In this document: positions 34,985 through 47,400 of the stretch, piece by piece
Position numbering within the stretch: the first letter of the stretch is position 1
Layout of the letters: the number at the start of each line of letters is the position of its first letter
DNA from: Ligula intestinalis
Lineage: Eukaryota; Platyhelminthes; Cestoda; Diphyllobothriidea; Diphyllobothriidae
Direction: 5' to 3'
NCBI GenBank assembly: GCA_036362985.1
Contig: JAYGXS010000001.1
Location: 49,895,595 to 49,959,594 of the forward strand
DNA length: 64,000 nt
Notes under the pieces: model-generated
The model's input: only the letters and a program-made list of their open reading frames with translations
The model's database searches: none
What the model was told of the DNA's origin: nothing
Program-made: the position numbers and the translations under genes

Positions 34985-37690
34985 TTATCATGAATGTCCA
35001 TGATTTCGCAGGGCTCCGCGGCAGTAACGGACGTCAAAATCGTAACCCAGAAGAATGGTTGCCCATCGTTTATGTCGGCTGAGTGGAAAAACTGAAATTC
35101 CCCTCTTCGAACCGAAGATCGATAGAAACTGTTTATAGTCGGTCAACAGCGTGAAATGACAACCATTAAGTAGCTTGTAGAACGTCTTCACAGCAAAGGC
35201 GATGGCTTAGGCTTCTTCCTCGAATTAATCATAGATCTTCTCAATAAGGGCTCAACGTTTGGAGTGCGTGCATGATCGCCTTTTCCGACCCGTCGGAAAA
35301 GTATGCGAAATGACTGCACCAGCGCCATGATTGGATGCGTCTGCAGCAACGAACATCGACGGTGTCGGGTCACAGTGCATGAGCAGCAAATCGGAACTCA
35401 GCATCGACTTAAGCTGGCCACAAGCCTTTTCACAGTCGGATGAGTAGCAATGGGGAATATTCTTCTGCAGCCGACGGTTGAGCGGGACTCCTACCTCATG
35501 CAGTGATGGTAGGAAGGCGCTATAGTAGTTTATTGGGCCAAAGAACGATCGGATGTGGAATAAATCTTTAGGTGCAGACATCCGTTGAATGGCTTGCATA
35601 TTTTCGGGATCTGGATGGCGACCATTGGTGTCAAAGCTGCATCCGAGGTACTTGGTGGACTCGAGGGAAAATGCTACTTGTCGGTTCTCAAGTCGAATTC
35701 ATATTCCTGCACATGTTCAAGTAATGCGCACACTCGGTCTTGGAGCTCAGCAGGGGAGCGACCCATGATGTTGATGTCATTCAGGTGTCCAGCTCTACCA
35801 GAAATGCCGGAGAGCATTGCGTTCATCGTTTGCTGGATCAGGGCCGGAGCAGTCTGGACACCAAAGAGCAGTCTGATATACTGAAATAAACCGTGGTGTG
35901 TTTATCGTGAACAATTCGCGCGACTATAGGGTGACTTCGATCTGCAATACTTTTCAGCCAAATCCAACCTGGCAAAGCAAGTACCACCATTCAGCGGGGT
36001 GAGCAGATCAGTAGGAACTTGCAGTAGATAGCAGTGCGGCGCTGAAACCGGTGGAAAAGTCACTGCAGATACAAATTGAACTATTGGGCTTCTTGACCGC
36101 AACAATGGGAGCAGCCTAGGTGGAGTAGGACACAGGTGACTGGACTCCAAGTTCCTTTAGGCGCTTTAGTTCTGCATCAACATAAGGGGAGGCTGCATAC
36201 GGAACTGGTCTCCTTGGGTGGAAGATTGGTTGACTTCTAGGACAGAGATGCAGCACAGTTTGTGAACCTGTGCAACGACCCATGCCGTCTAAAGAAACTG
36301 GAGCTAAGCGCTGGGCAATGTCATTGGTGGGGTCTGCAAGTACAGCATGAAGCTGCACTTGACTGCCAACAAGGCGCAGCGGCAAGTCAACCAAACCAAG
36401 TTGTTCAATCCAGTCGAGACCAAAGAGATTGAGATTAGACTTTGTGATATAACAAGTAGCAGTGGTTTTTGCGTCGCGGAAGGAAACAGCATTGCAATTG
36501 CCTCCATTACCTGGACAAGACCACCCCACATGCTTGTGGTGGACTGATAAGTCTGCTGCTGTGGGGGGATGCCAGGGGACTGCCAGTCTCTTAGAGATTA
36601 TGGTACTATCTGAAGCAATGTCCAGTTTGTAGACGAACTGCGTGACCGTTGAGTAATAGATTAACAAACTTCCGGCAATCGGCTGCGTTTATCTGGAAAG
36701 TGGCTGACACACTCAGAGTTGCCAAGAGACTGAGGCTTAGACTTGCATTTTAATCTAAAACAGCGCTTTTAATTGTGAATAATGGGGGCAGGCTTGTTTA
36801 CACCATTTAAGGGTTGACAGAACCCATTCCGGTGCCCCACCTGGTTACAGTTCAGGCAAGGATGTTGCCGAGTTGTGCAATCCCGATAGAACTGCCACAG
36901 TGCCGACCAGGGGATAGCGGAGATTTCGACTTGAGAGCTTGCTTCAGCCGCATAACCGAATGTGGCTAAGTCGCTGCAACCGTCTGGAACGGGCCAGCCG
37001 GAGGATTGCCTTGGATCATGGCCGAATTCTGTTTGAGATTGATCATCGCTCTGCAGCTAGTTCTTAGAGTGTGACTGAGCTGCTCTTTTGCACTTGGGAT
37101 AGGAGAGCTGTCGGGGTGTCAACATCCTTGGGAGCCTGAAGGCCACGAATGAATATAAGGCATTTAACCTGGTCTTCTGTGAAAGAACAGATCTGAAAAC
37201 GCCCATACTAGCGATTAACAATGCCGGCATACGGGATGAAATCATCGGATTCCCGTTTTCACGGCTGGGGCAGTAGAATTGAGTTTTGAACAGGGATGAC
37301 TTCTCACCAAAAATCTGCAACCACGTCTTCAGCGTGTCCTTGAGAGATATCTCGTAGATTCTTGGGTAGTATGAAAGCCACCTATCTTTCGTGCTCGACA
37401 GGACCCACTTTATGGAGTAGGAGTAGTAGCTTCTATGTGTCTTTCTGGGCAGCCGGATCGACAGATAACAAGTCCTCATGTTGTTCGTACAAGGAATCAA
37501 AAGTAATGCGGGCCTGCGGATCATACAAGAATTCAGTGATGTTGCTGGCGATGTGATCGACGGGTTTTGAACCACCAGCAGAACACAATTGGCCCATGAT
37601 GAGTCGGAGAGTTTGACGATCAGGATTTCCATCAGCTGTTGTTGCAACATTGACTTCAGGTCAGTGTGCACGTCCTCCATCGTAGATGAG
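34985..37690 (-). mobile_element. Ty3/Gypsy retrotransposon remnant F (gag-protease-RT-RNase H), degenerate
   Basis: On the minus strand the domains follow in Ty3/Gypsy order. Gag-like sequence starts at 37680 (METxxVHTDLKSMLQQQ-type start). A CCHC zinc knuckle (CLNCNQVGHRNGFC) lies near 36840. A retropepsin-like block LDIASDSTII lies near 36610, with the usual DTG changed to DIA. RT follows: ELKRLKELGV near 36160, FARLDLAEKYC near 35960, and HLNDINIMG near 35780, where the YxDD box is changed. RNase H with ADASNHGAGAV lies near 35340, and FTLLTDYKQFLSIF and YCRGALR near 35130-35000. Integrase is absent; the element ends where LINE E begins. Multiple frameshifts make it non-functional. Described only as a genomic fossil. 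Confidence 0.85.
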
Positions 37691-38110
37691 GAACTGCATC
37701 GGCAAATTGTTATGGCCTGCGCCTGGTAGACTTAATTAGCAAGAACTGTGAACAAGCCTGACCGTTTTTCTCGAAGCCATTCCGAGACAGGAAGGGGTGG
37801 CAATTAACCGCGAGGAGAAGTTTATTCACACAAAGCGTTTCAAGGCACTTTACTCGCCAAAAGGCTGCGTGTATTTTTTAGTCCGCTTGATGAGCAAGCG
37901 TCGTCGACAATGTACCAATCAGTTGAGACGTTAAATCAATAATCATGGCGTGCGCTCTCATGGCAGTGGCGTGCCATGCGCTCAAGGGCCGTTCTGCGAG
38001 ATGAGTCATCGTGGGAATGGAGGCATTCCCATGCCCAAAACATCCGCATTTATCGTTTAGAAAGGTTGCATACTGAAACCGAATGCTCTTAATTCCGTTT
38101 TTAATTTTAT
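37691..38110 (-). repeat. Probable 5' leader / LTR region of Gypsy remnant F
   Basis: Non-coding sequence directly upstream (minus sense) of the gag start. It contains a minus-strand AATAAA at 37826-37821 in the context GTGTGAATAAACTTC, as expected for the R region of an LTR. I could not see both LTR copies or a clear primer-binding site, so the limits are guesses. It ends about 300 bp before the CREB3-like start codon. Confidence 0.35.
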
Positions 38111-38402
38111 TTTGCAATGGTGTTTGTTCAATTTTTCTGGTGTTTTCGCGATCCTTCTCGCATCTGGTGTAATGCCAGCCCGTTTTAACATAATAACTTC
38201 CCTTTCTTTAACTGGGCTTGCATTTGTGACTCTTGTTTACTAGAATGCAGTTTCTCTTAATCAATATCGAGTGCTAATTTTGGTTTCCCCGCGGAAAAAC
38301 GTTCATCAGAAAATTGTTCTGTCCCTTTCCTTGTCCAACTTAATCCTTTATTTGTACGCACTTGTAGCTGTCAGACCATTAAGGAAATTGCCTGTCAAAT
38401 TC

Positions 38403-38456
38403 ATGGAATACGAGGCCCAATCTGCGGCTTTTCTGGTTCCTCGTTTACGTGAGCGA
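38403..38456 (+). CDS. CREB3: CREB3-like exon 1 (coding part)
   Basis: First ATG in frame (MEYEAQSAAFLVPRLRER), ending at CGA|GTAAGT, phase 0. The frame is open upstream of this ATG but has no earlier ATG nearby, so a 5' UTR is likely to precede it. Reading straight on without splicing meets a stop after 25 more codons. Splicing over 38 nt joins it in frame to exon 2. Confidence 0.6.
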
Positions 38457-41400
38457 GTAAGTTTTCAGTTGTGTCCGATAATCCATTTTGGCAGTTTTCA
38501 GAAGGAATCTCGGTTCTTAAGGACAAGTTCTTGATAGATGACATTGAGCAAAGATCTCCGCCAATTTTTCTAATACCCGATGACCCGGAATTCCTTGACT
38601 TTCATCATCAGGAAGTTGTGGAGTCTGTGCCGAACTTGCCTTCTAGCCCAGCCCCAACACCGTCTTTGGAAAATGTTACCGTTAAAGATCTTGGTAAGAA
38701 TTTCTCATGGGAACTGAATTATAAAACCAAGACCTGTACACAGATCTCTGTTTCAGCTTTTTTCCGGCAAAAACATGAGCCTTCTCCTTTATGGCTTATT
38801 TTTTGTCCCGATTTTCCTGTCCCAGCTGCTTGATAAATAACACCCTTACCACTGCTTTAAGGATCCAAGTCATGTAGCCCCAGATCACGGATATAGTTCA
38901 GTATATTTAGTTAAGCATATTTAGGGTAGTAGGCAATGCCTTTGAAGACCCTATTGAAAACAGTATGCATGAAATATCCCACATAAAATATGTCACTATA
39001 AACAGTGATTAACATATATATGTGTACAAATTTTAACGTGTGCGTGTGAGCAGCCAGAATAGCCTCTTGTGTACATAATATATTCAAAATAAAGTATGTT
39101 ACTGTAAAATAGTGAGTAGCATATACAAATGTGACGTTTTATCTATAGGTATTTCCGGGGCGTAAACTATTCCTGCTTTCTTGTACATAGGAACGGTAAC
39201 TGTTGAGTAGATGTTCATCCAGCTTCCGTTTAAACGCATCTGTGGAGTTCGCCATTGCGACCTCCTCGGGCAGTCCGTTCCAGGCACCGATGACTCGTTG
39301 TGAGAACGACTGCTTGCGGACCTCTAGATAGGATAGGGGTCCCCGCAGTTTGAGGGAATTCCCACGGAGGTTAGTTAAAGTGGCGAAGGCGAAGAAGTCA
39401 TCAAACTTCAGGGCACACTCCCGATTCCTCACGAGGCGGTACGTCTGTATGAGGTCGCCGTGGTTTCGTCTATACTCAAGAGGAAAACGTTAAGTGCTTC
39501 GAGTCTACATTCTAAAGATGAAGACTTTAGGCCCTTCACAATTTTCGTTGCCCTTTGCTGAATTCTTTCTAGCATCTGGTTATCTTTGTACATCCATGGT
39601 CGCCACGCCTAAACGCCATACTCCAGATGTGAGCGAATAAATTTTCCGTAGATTTTGCCGAATAGTTCTTTATCTATGTCGACAAAAGTTCGCTCAATGG
39701 CAAACAGAACACTGTTCGCCCTCTTGGCAGTCCTAGCACACTGTAAAGACGGCTTCAGGGATGGCACAATAGTGATACCCAGATCTTTTTGTTTATTGAC
39801 GTTCGACAGGCACCCTTCATCGAGTACGTAGTTGTGTGAGTCATCCGTCGCGTTCACTTTCTTCGTCTTGAGCCGCAATGTGACACACTGCTCAAAGTTA
39901 AACCGCATTAACCATTTTTGGACCATTCACCTAGGCGGTCAAGTCCTTCTTGCAGAGTTTGTTCATCATAAGCGTTTCTGATGGGTTGTCATAGCTTAAT
40001 ATCATCTGCAAACAAGACTCCATTACTGACTAGTCCATGCCTACAGTCGTTGACGTAGATTAGGAACAATAGTGGCCCATGAACGGAGCCCTGAGGCACT
40101 CCACTCGCAACTGGCACTGAAGAGGATTTTGCGTTTCCGACGCACACGGACTGCGATCGGCCTATGAGAAAATATCCTACCCAATTTAGTAAATTGCCCC
40201 TTATCCCGGATTCGCCAACCTTGTACAGTAGCCGTTGATGAGGAACACTATCGAAGGCTTTTTTAAAGTCTCTGTAACCAACGTCTACGGGGGTATTTTC
40301 GTCTAATGACTTGGACCACTGCTCCATAGAATAAAGCATATTGGTCAGGCGGGAGTGGTTTCCTTGAAACCCGTGTTGGGCACCATCAAAGAGGTCTTTT
40401 TCTTCGAGGAACTTCATAGTGGCCTTTTTGATGATCCTTTCCATAACTTTACAACAGATGCAAGGCTTACTGGTCGATAGTTGTTTGTGCTGGTTCTGGA
40501 TCCACCCTTGTGAATAGTGTATATGCTCGCAACTTTCCAATCGGATGGGAGGAGGCCTCGATCAAAGGACAACTGAAAAACGTGCGTAAGCGGTCTGGAA
40601 AGTTCCGAAGCCAGCTCTTGCAGTATCTTTGCTGGTATTTTGTCTGGACCCGGAGACTTAGCTTCATTAAGCACCAAAAGTTCATTCCTTACATCTTCTG
40701 TGAAACGGAGGTCCTCCATGATTCTGCCATTACTCTCTGCATGGAAGTCTGTCGGATTAAAATGCCGTTCCTCAGTGAAAACAGATGCAAAAAACTTGCT
40801 AAGGTGTTCTGCCTTCTCGAGATTGTCTATAATTTCCTCATTATTTTCACCTTTTAGTACTGCAACTGTGTCTTTGTTTTTTAGCCTGCTGTTGATGTAA
40901 CCGTAGAGCACCTTTTGCTTCGTTACGGCCCGCTCGATAATTTTCGCTTCGTAGTCTTTCTGCGCTTTTCGAATGTTTGATCTAACCTCGTTCCGCTTTT
41001 GGCGGAATTCTTCGTAGTCTAAAGGCTGGCGTGTTGATGCGTACCTTCTCCAGAGTTTGTTCTTGCGGTTTATTTAGCTCTTCAGATCTTGCGTTAACCA
41101 GGGGGGCCTGCTCGCCTTTTGTACTTTTTTCAGCGGACAGTTTCGATGCATAACTTCGCTTATAAGATCCCTGACAGTGTTCCAGTCGGCATCCAGACTA
41201 CCGGTTAGGTCATACCAATTTATTGCTGCTAGTTCATCTCTCATTGCGGTGTAATTATCGCGCCAGTAGTCTGACCAAACCTCCGTATTTTTCGGTTGAT
41301 TGGTGTTTGAAGCATATTCCCACAGGATCATGACATGATCACTCTTTCCAAGAGGCGCGATTGACCTAATTTCGCTTGCATCAATCGGATCTTTCGATAA

Positions 41401-44400
41401 TATGAGGTCCAAACAGTTTGCTGTTTGTGCTTCTTTTATCCTCTTTGGGAATCCAACATTCTGCACGAGAAAGAGGTCCCCGTCAGCTTTAAGAATCTGG
41501 AGCTAAAAGACTCATGAGAACCCTTAACTGATAGCTGATCCCAGTTAATCAGTGGGGCGTTAAAATATCCAGTGATCAGCGCATTTTCATTTTGAGCCAG
41601 TTCACGCATTAGTCCAAACAAGGTCTCGCCACCATCTGGAGATTGATTTGGCGGTCTATAGACAGTCATGAAATGTAAAGTGGGTGCACCACGCGTTTTC
41701 AGTCTAAGCCATAGTGCTTCACAATCATGAGAGGAACCAATTTTGCGTTCTGACGCAATGATGCCCTTCTTGACAAACACTGTTATTCCTCCTCCCCTCC
41801 TATGTATCCGATCCCGACGAAAAACTTGGTACTCTCCGGGTACAATTTCGGCATTCATTACGTCGGCCCGTAGCCAGGTCATTGTAATGGATAAGACATC
41901 CGGCTGTAGGTCAGCTATACAAACTTTGAGCTCGTCAATCTTCTGAAGCAAACTCTGTGCGTTCGTATAAAGAAAGTGCAGCTTCGCCGGCATAGAGTTC
42001 TGAGCGATTTGTGGGTCGAGGGATCCGGAAGGTCTCTGCGAATTAGCTACTTTATTGCCCGAGTTTTGGTCTGCTTTTTGTCTGTAAAACTCAGCGTTAT
42101 TGGCTGTCTCCAGAGGAATGACGTCCGGGCGGTGATAATCTCCCCGTTCATTATTCGCAGGTTCCTCTCGCCCGCATTGGATCTCCTGTGGAGTTCGGTT
42201 TTCAGTGCCCTTCACTTCTCCCTCTCGGCCGGCGAGTACTCCCGCTGAAAAAAAACCGTTGGGTACTTGTTCCGTAGTTGCGATTTCCTGTTCAACAGTA
42301 GCTTCGCTTGTTCTACGTGCTTGAGTATACATTTTATTGGTCTGGGTTGACCCGAGTCCGTATATGGACCCTTCTTCAAGCCCATCCTAAATGCTTTTAG
42401 GACAGGGACCACCATTTCTTCATTTTCATATGGGAGAATTTTAATTTATCCGCGGAATAAATCCATATCCTGGTCAATTTTATTCTTTGGGGTCTCCGAA
42501 GAAGATTCAGGCATGCCTTGTATGACAATGCACTGGCTGCGATTAAATAACGGGCTATGAGGTTTATTAGTGGACCCTACCGACGTTTGGGTATCCTCGA
42601 CTTGGGCTGTGAGATCCCTAAGCTCCGGCATTTGATAATTGGTAGGACCTGACAGCTCCTCTTTTGTGCCAAGGCCACCTTTTTGTGTGGTAGTCGGTGG
42701 CGTCTTGGCCTTTTTGGGAGACGCAACCAGACTAGTTCTTACTGGTATCTTAGCCACCGCCTGCTTGGTTTTTGGGACTGTGTTAAGCACGACACCCCTT
42801 GAGTGAGCAAAATTTTCAGTCCCTTCGTCGTGGTCTGCTAGATTAGTGGCAACACTGTCTGCCTGTTGGCCCAACGTACAGGGTTCGACTCCCGGGTCCT
42901 CTACATTTTCGTGGATTTCCGACTCTGACTAGGTCGAGTCCCACTACTAGTTCTGTTGTTATTTGCTTATGGAGTATGGAAACCTCTGTTTTCTTCTTCT
43001 TAGCCTTTCATCGGCTTTCAGTCGTCTCCGACATCGAGCCATGCGTTAGAATATGCAAAAGTGACTTCAGTTCCGCTAATTCTGTTTTAAGGCATACCAT
43101 ATCCTTCTGCATGACGGAAAATGTTTTGGAAAGTTCCATGTCTGATATGTCATCTCGGTCTTCGTACTTTGTGTATTTTGAGCTCCGAGGACTTATAGGC
43201 CTTTTAGCAGGGTGCGATTTCGTTGCGCCAACCATGCGGTTTCTACCCTCAAAATTGCGATTTTGGCTTATATCCTGAATTAAATTAGTGAAAACCGTGC
43301 GCCCTCGTGGTCTTATGGTAACGACCGATGCCCGCGAACCACGGGTTTTGGGTACAAATCGCACTCGCGGCAGACTCTTTACACGTTGCGCTGTACGTTT
43401 AGTTTTGCTTCCCATCATAGATCGAAGTAAAGTTAAACGATATGAAAGCTCTATGCAATATGTATAAAGCGATTAACTGTATGGAAAGGATATTGGAACG
43501 ACTCAGCCCTTTGTAGATAGCTGGAATCCCTGAAAATTGTTGATGGAAGGCGGTCACGGAGATGCTGCTCGTTTTGACTAGTGCCTGCCGTGGCTTCTGA
43601 GGCTGGGGATTTTGTGAAAACGAATCCAATAGCTAATAACGAGTGTCCGCCAGAGTGCTAGCTGGTCCGAAATCCCGAAAATAGTATTTCCCACGGAGGA
43701 CGAGAAATTTGAAGCGCGGGCTTGTTTGTAAAAGTTTCACCCTTTAACTTTCCTTAGAGGTTAATTTTTGAACTTTGAGTAGATCAGCATATTCAAGGAT
43801 CTACAGGTATTAACAAACATTTTATGTAAATATTTGGGGCGGTTTCCATCCCCCATTTCGGGATTCGAAAGTTTTCACCAGGCTGACGACATTATAGCTG
43901 ACAGTATAGGTACTAAATGTGTGTGTTTGGCCATCGATTTCGATGAAGCCCATAGTTACTAAATAAAAATCTATGCACGTGTTCTGTTTTAAAGGTACAA
44001 AGTGTGTTAATCGACAGAAATTAGCATTTTATTCTTACCTATTTGTGCCAGTCAAGCTCCTTGAAATGAATTCACGAATGCAAATCAGCTCTGGTGAGTA
44101 ATTTCAAGCTCTCCGAATAAATAATGTCACGTCCTTCTTGTATAACTGAACCTGCCGCTATCCGACGGCATAACGGAATCCTAGTGCTTAGTTTATTTTC
44201 TGCCCACTGAAACAAAACTCGCGATCATTGCTGATTAGTTGTCGTGTAGGCGCCGGGATGGGCACAGCGAAACTGCCCATTTGAGCTCTGTAATTGAGGT
44301 TGATATATGCACACCATTCCTATCAAATGTCATACCCCACACAACGTTGTAAACTGTTGTTTAGCTTGGCTGGCATTTGGTTGTTTACTTCATGTACAGA

Positions 44401-47400
44401 TAAAAGTTTGTTTACTTCTCTTCAGACTCGCTTGACACAAACGACTTATTCTCCTTTGTCTTGGACAATGTTGCTTCGGATAATAATCTACCGGACGCCC
44501 AAAGTACACCCAGGGACACACTTTCATCTGCTTTCCGGACTCCGGTTCTTGACTTCAGTCAGCCAGATGACGACATTAACGTCCCTTCAGACTTTATAAG
44601 CCTCCTGGATCTGGCTGCGTCAGATGACTTTCTGAATGATTCCATGTCATTGGACCTGGAGTCTGGCATTTCTAGCCTTCAGCCCGTTTCGACGTCCTCT
44701 GGTGATTGCAACGTACGCTCCTTTAACTCCAGTTCGGAATCAGGCATTGAAACCATGCCAGTCCCCCAGTTTGACATGTACTCAGATGAGTTCGGAAATT
44801 TCACAGATGGTAGCGGAGCTGAGGAAGAAGGAGAAGAAGAGCAGTTCACCAAGCGTGATGAAAGTCGTCCCGGCCCAGCAACCATGTACTTGCACAACGA
44901 AGATCTTGCCCGTGGAAAACCGGTTTGTTTGTCAGCTGTTGAACGTATTTTCATTTCTACTGGGATTCACCTTATAGCTAGGCGTTGACCCTTCCTTGTT
45001 TGTTTATTTTTTCTTACTGTTTTCAGGGAGCTTTTTCTGCCTGTTTTAGACTTAACGCAGGTCAGCCAGTCCAGTAGGTCCCAATCGGCCGCTTGTAGTG
45101 GATACGATACTGTTTGCTATCAGTTTCAGTCATGGTTGAGTATATCCTTGACTCGTTTTTTTGTCAGAGTTTGCCCAGCACGTTTCCCCTCTGTTTATAT
45201 CTTGCGCTCAGCCCCTTTGCAGCACAGCATTGGGACCTTCTGTTGCTGCTTCGCTTGTAAATATGGCTAAGCCACTCGATCGGGTTCCTTTGTTAAGTGT
45301 TCGGGTCGTCTCTGGATTCGTATGCCGCCGTGACTCGTATCCTTATCCTGCAATTTGTTTGTGCAACTTGTTTAGTAGGCTGTGCAATTATCGCATATTT
45401 GGTTTTATCTCTGAAATGTGTGCTCTCGTTGATGAACGCTCACCTGACTGCTAACGAAAATCATCTGTCCCAATCTGCCTTGGGCCTCCACAGAGTGCCA
45501 CAACGAGCTCGTGGCTCACTGATTTAGGCTTTTGACTCTGATTAGTAAGTACATGTTGGCACACGAAAATGATGTTTTTTGATTCTGTCAGCTATGTATA
45601 AATGAGCTTAAAGTCGTATTTGGAGCAAGCCTTGTTGGACTTTCTTTCCATTTTCCTTCGATAGTTCAAGATCATATTGTAATCTTTATGCGGGTTCATA
45701 ATCAATTATTTCTTAAGACTTTCCAGTAGACCGTGAAGCTTCCAATTTCTCTGTTTTGCTTCCAAGCGGCACTGACTATTCACTGTAGGGCCACTACCTA
45801 CCAGGTTTTATTCTTTATCGTTCCCTGTTCTCTTTTCACAAAGGGTCAGCGACTCGTGCTATCAGCTGAGGAAAGACGATTGCTATCGCGTATGGGTCAC
45901 AAGGTGCCGACAATGTTTCCACTGTCACGCAGTGATGAACGCGTTATTCGAGCCGTTCGTCGAAAAATCCGAAATAAAATTTCCGCCAAGGCCAGTCGTG
46001 CCCGTCGCCAGGAGTATCTCCAGACCCTCGAGATGCGCATCCACAGTTGCCACAAAGAAAACGACCGACTGCGTTCGCGAGTTGGTGAACTGGAGAAGGA
46101 AAAGCGGTAGGTCTCACTACCTTCCTCCCGTTTCTTGCGTACGACTGTTCGTCTTTTTCGGTGACGATCAACTTACCCACATAGTGCATTTTTATGGGAC
46201 GTTCAGCGTCTGTGTTGTTGGTGGGTGCAGTCATGTTTGGCTGCTGAAGGTTAGGTGCAGTAGAAGAGACTTTATATTTAGACATTATTGCCGGCAAAAG
46301 CAAGGGAGACTGGACTGGCCATTTCTGACTTATTAGCCATCGTCAGCCAGTCATACCCACACCCAAGTGGTGCACCACTGGGGGCTCGAACTCGCGACCT
46401 TTTTTGATCAGAGTCTAACGCCCTAACTATTGTCCCGCGAGCTCGTTGTCTTGCCGGTTTAGTTCGGATGATATTGACATTCGTTGATGAACGAGTGTTC
46501 AAAGTTGGCAAAGGTCATATGTTTCATCATTGCATCCGACGGTACCTGGCAATGAGCGCTTTGTTCGTGAATTTCCTCTTTTACCATATGCTCCTCTTTA
46601 ATCTCTTCGAGTCAGTTTTCATGTCATTGGCTTGTCATTGCAAGACTGCGCGGTGTTTTTATAGGTTAGGTGTTGGGAAGCCATCGCGTCATTCTACTAA
46701 AAACAAGACTGAAAATTTTCAGGACTGGTATTCTGAAAACGCCCTTGTACGGAGCACTGGCGTCGACTGTTTACAAAAACCAAGCAATAAACCTCAACCA
46801 CGTTCTCCTTCGTAACCTACTTAGTACAGTAGTCGCCGGTTATTAAGCCCACGGTTAATAGGCCCAACCGTTTATTAAGCCCAATTTGTTCTGAGCCCGA
46901 GGTAGGCTTAATAACCGGCGACTACTGTAGTTACTTAAGATGATGTGGTGGAGAAGAATGCCAGACTGAGATCCTGAATAAGACTGACAGTCTCAGTATT
47001 CACGTCATTTTGACGCAAATACCATTGCAATGGAACAGCCAGCTCGTGTGGATGAACGACGAATGTCAGCGGAAGCGGCTATTCTACGGTCATGTTGCCA
47101 TAGGTTCCCTCAGACAAGGTGGACAAAAGCGTCGCTCTATAGACACCCTTAAGACCCCGTTAAGGTTTTCAATTTCACTTAAGACAGCATTACAGCATTG
47201 TTTCCCAGGTACAAATTTAAAGCAAGCGAAAATAGTAAGATTTTGTTTGTACAAATTTATTCTGTGAAAATTCAAAATGCTGTGTTCTCCATTTATTATC
47301 TTATTCATGCAAAAAGAGGAAGTAATTGAGAAGCTATCTTGAAATTTATTTGTACAAATAAATTCTACTCTTTTCGTTTACTTTGAATTAAACCTAAGAG

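Larger units (their letters stand above)
38694..44425 (+). other. CREB3-like intron 2 (5.7 kb) containing LINE D
   Basis: GT (GTAAGAATTT) to AG (TTACTTCTCTTCAG). Most of its length is the antisense LINE D at about 39.1-43.43 kb. The flanks 38694-38984 and 43431-44425 contain no recognised genes. Confidence 0.65.

Noticed and set aside
42855..42905. GGGTTCGACTCCCGG resembling a tRNA box B
   Set aside because: It lies within the ORF1 region of LINE D, with no box A at the right distance and no cloverleaf.
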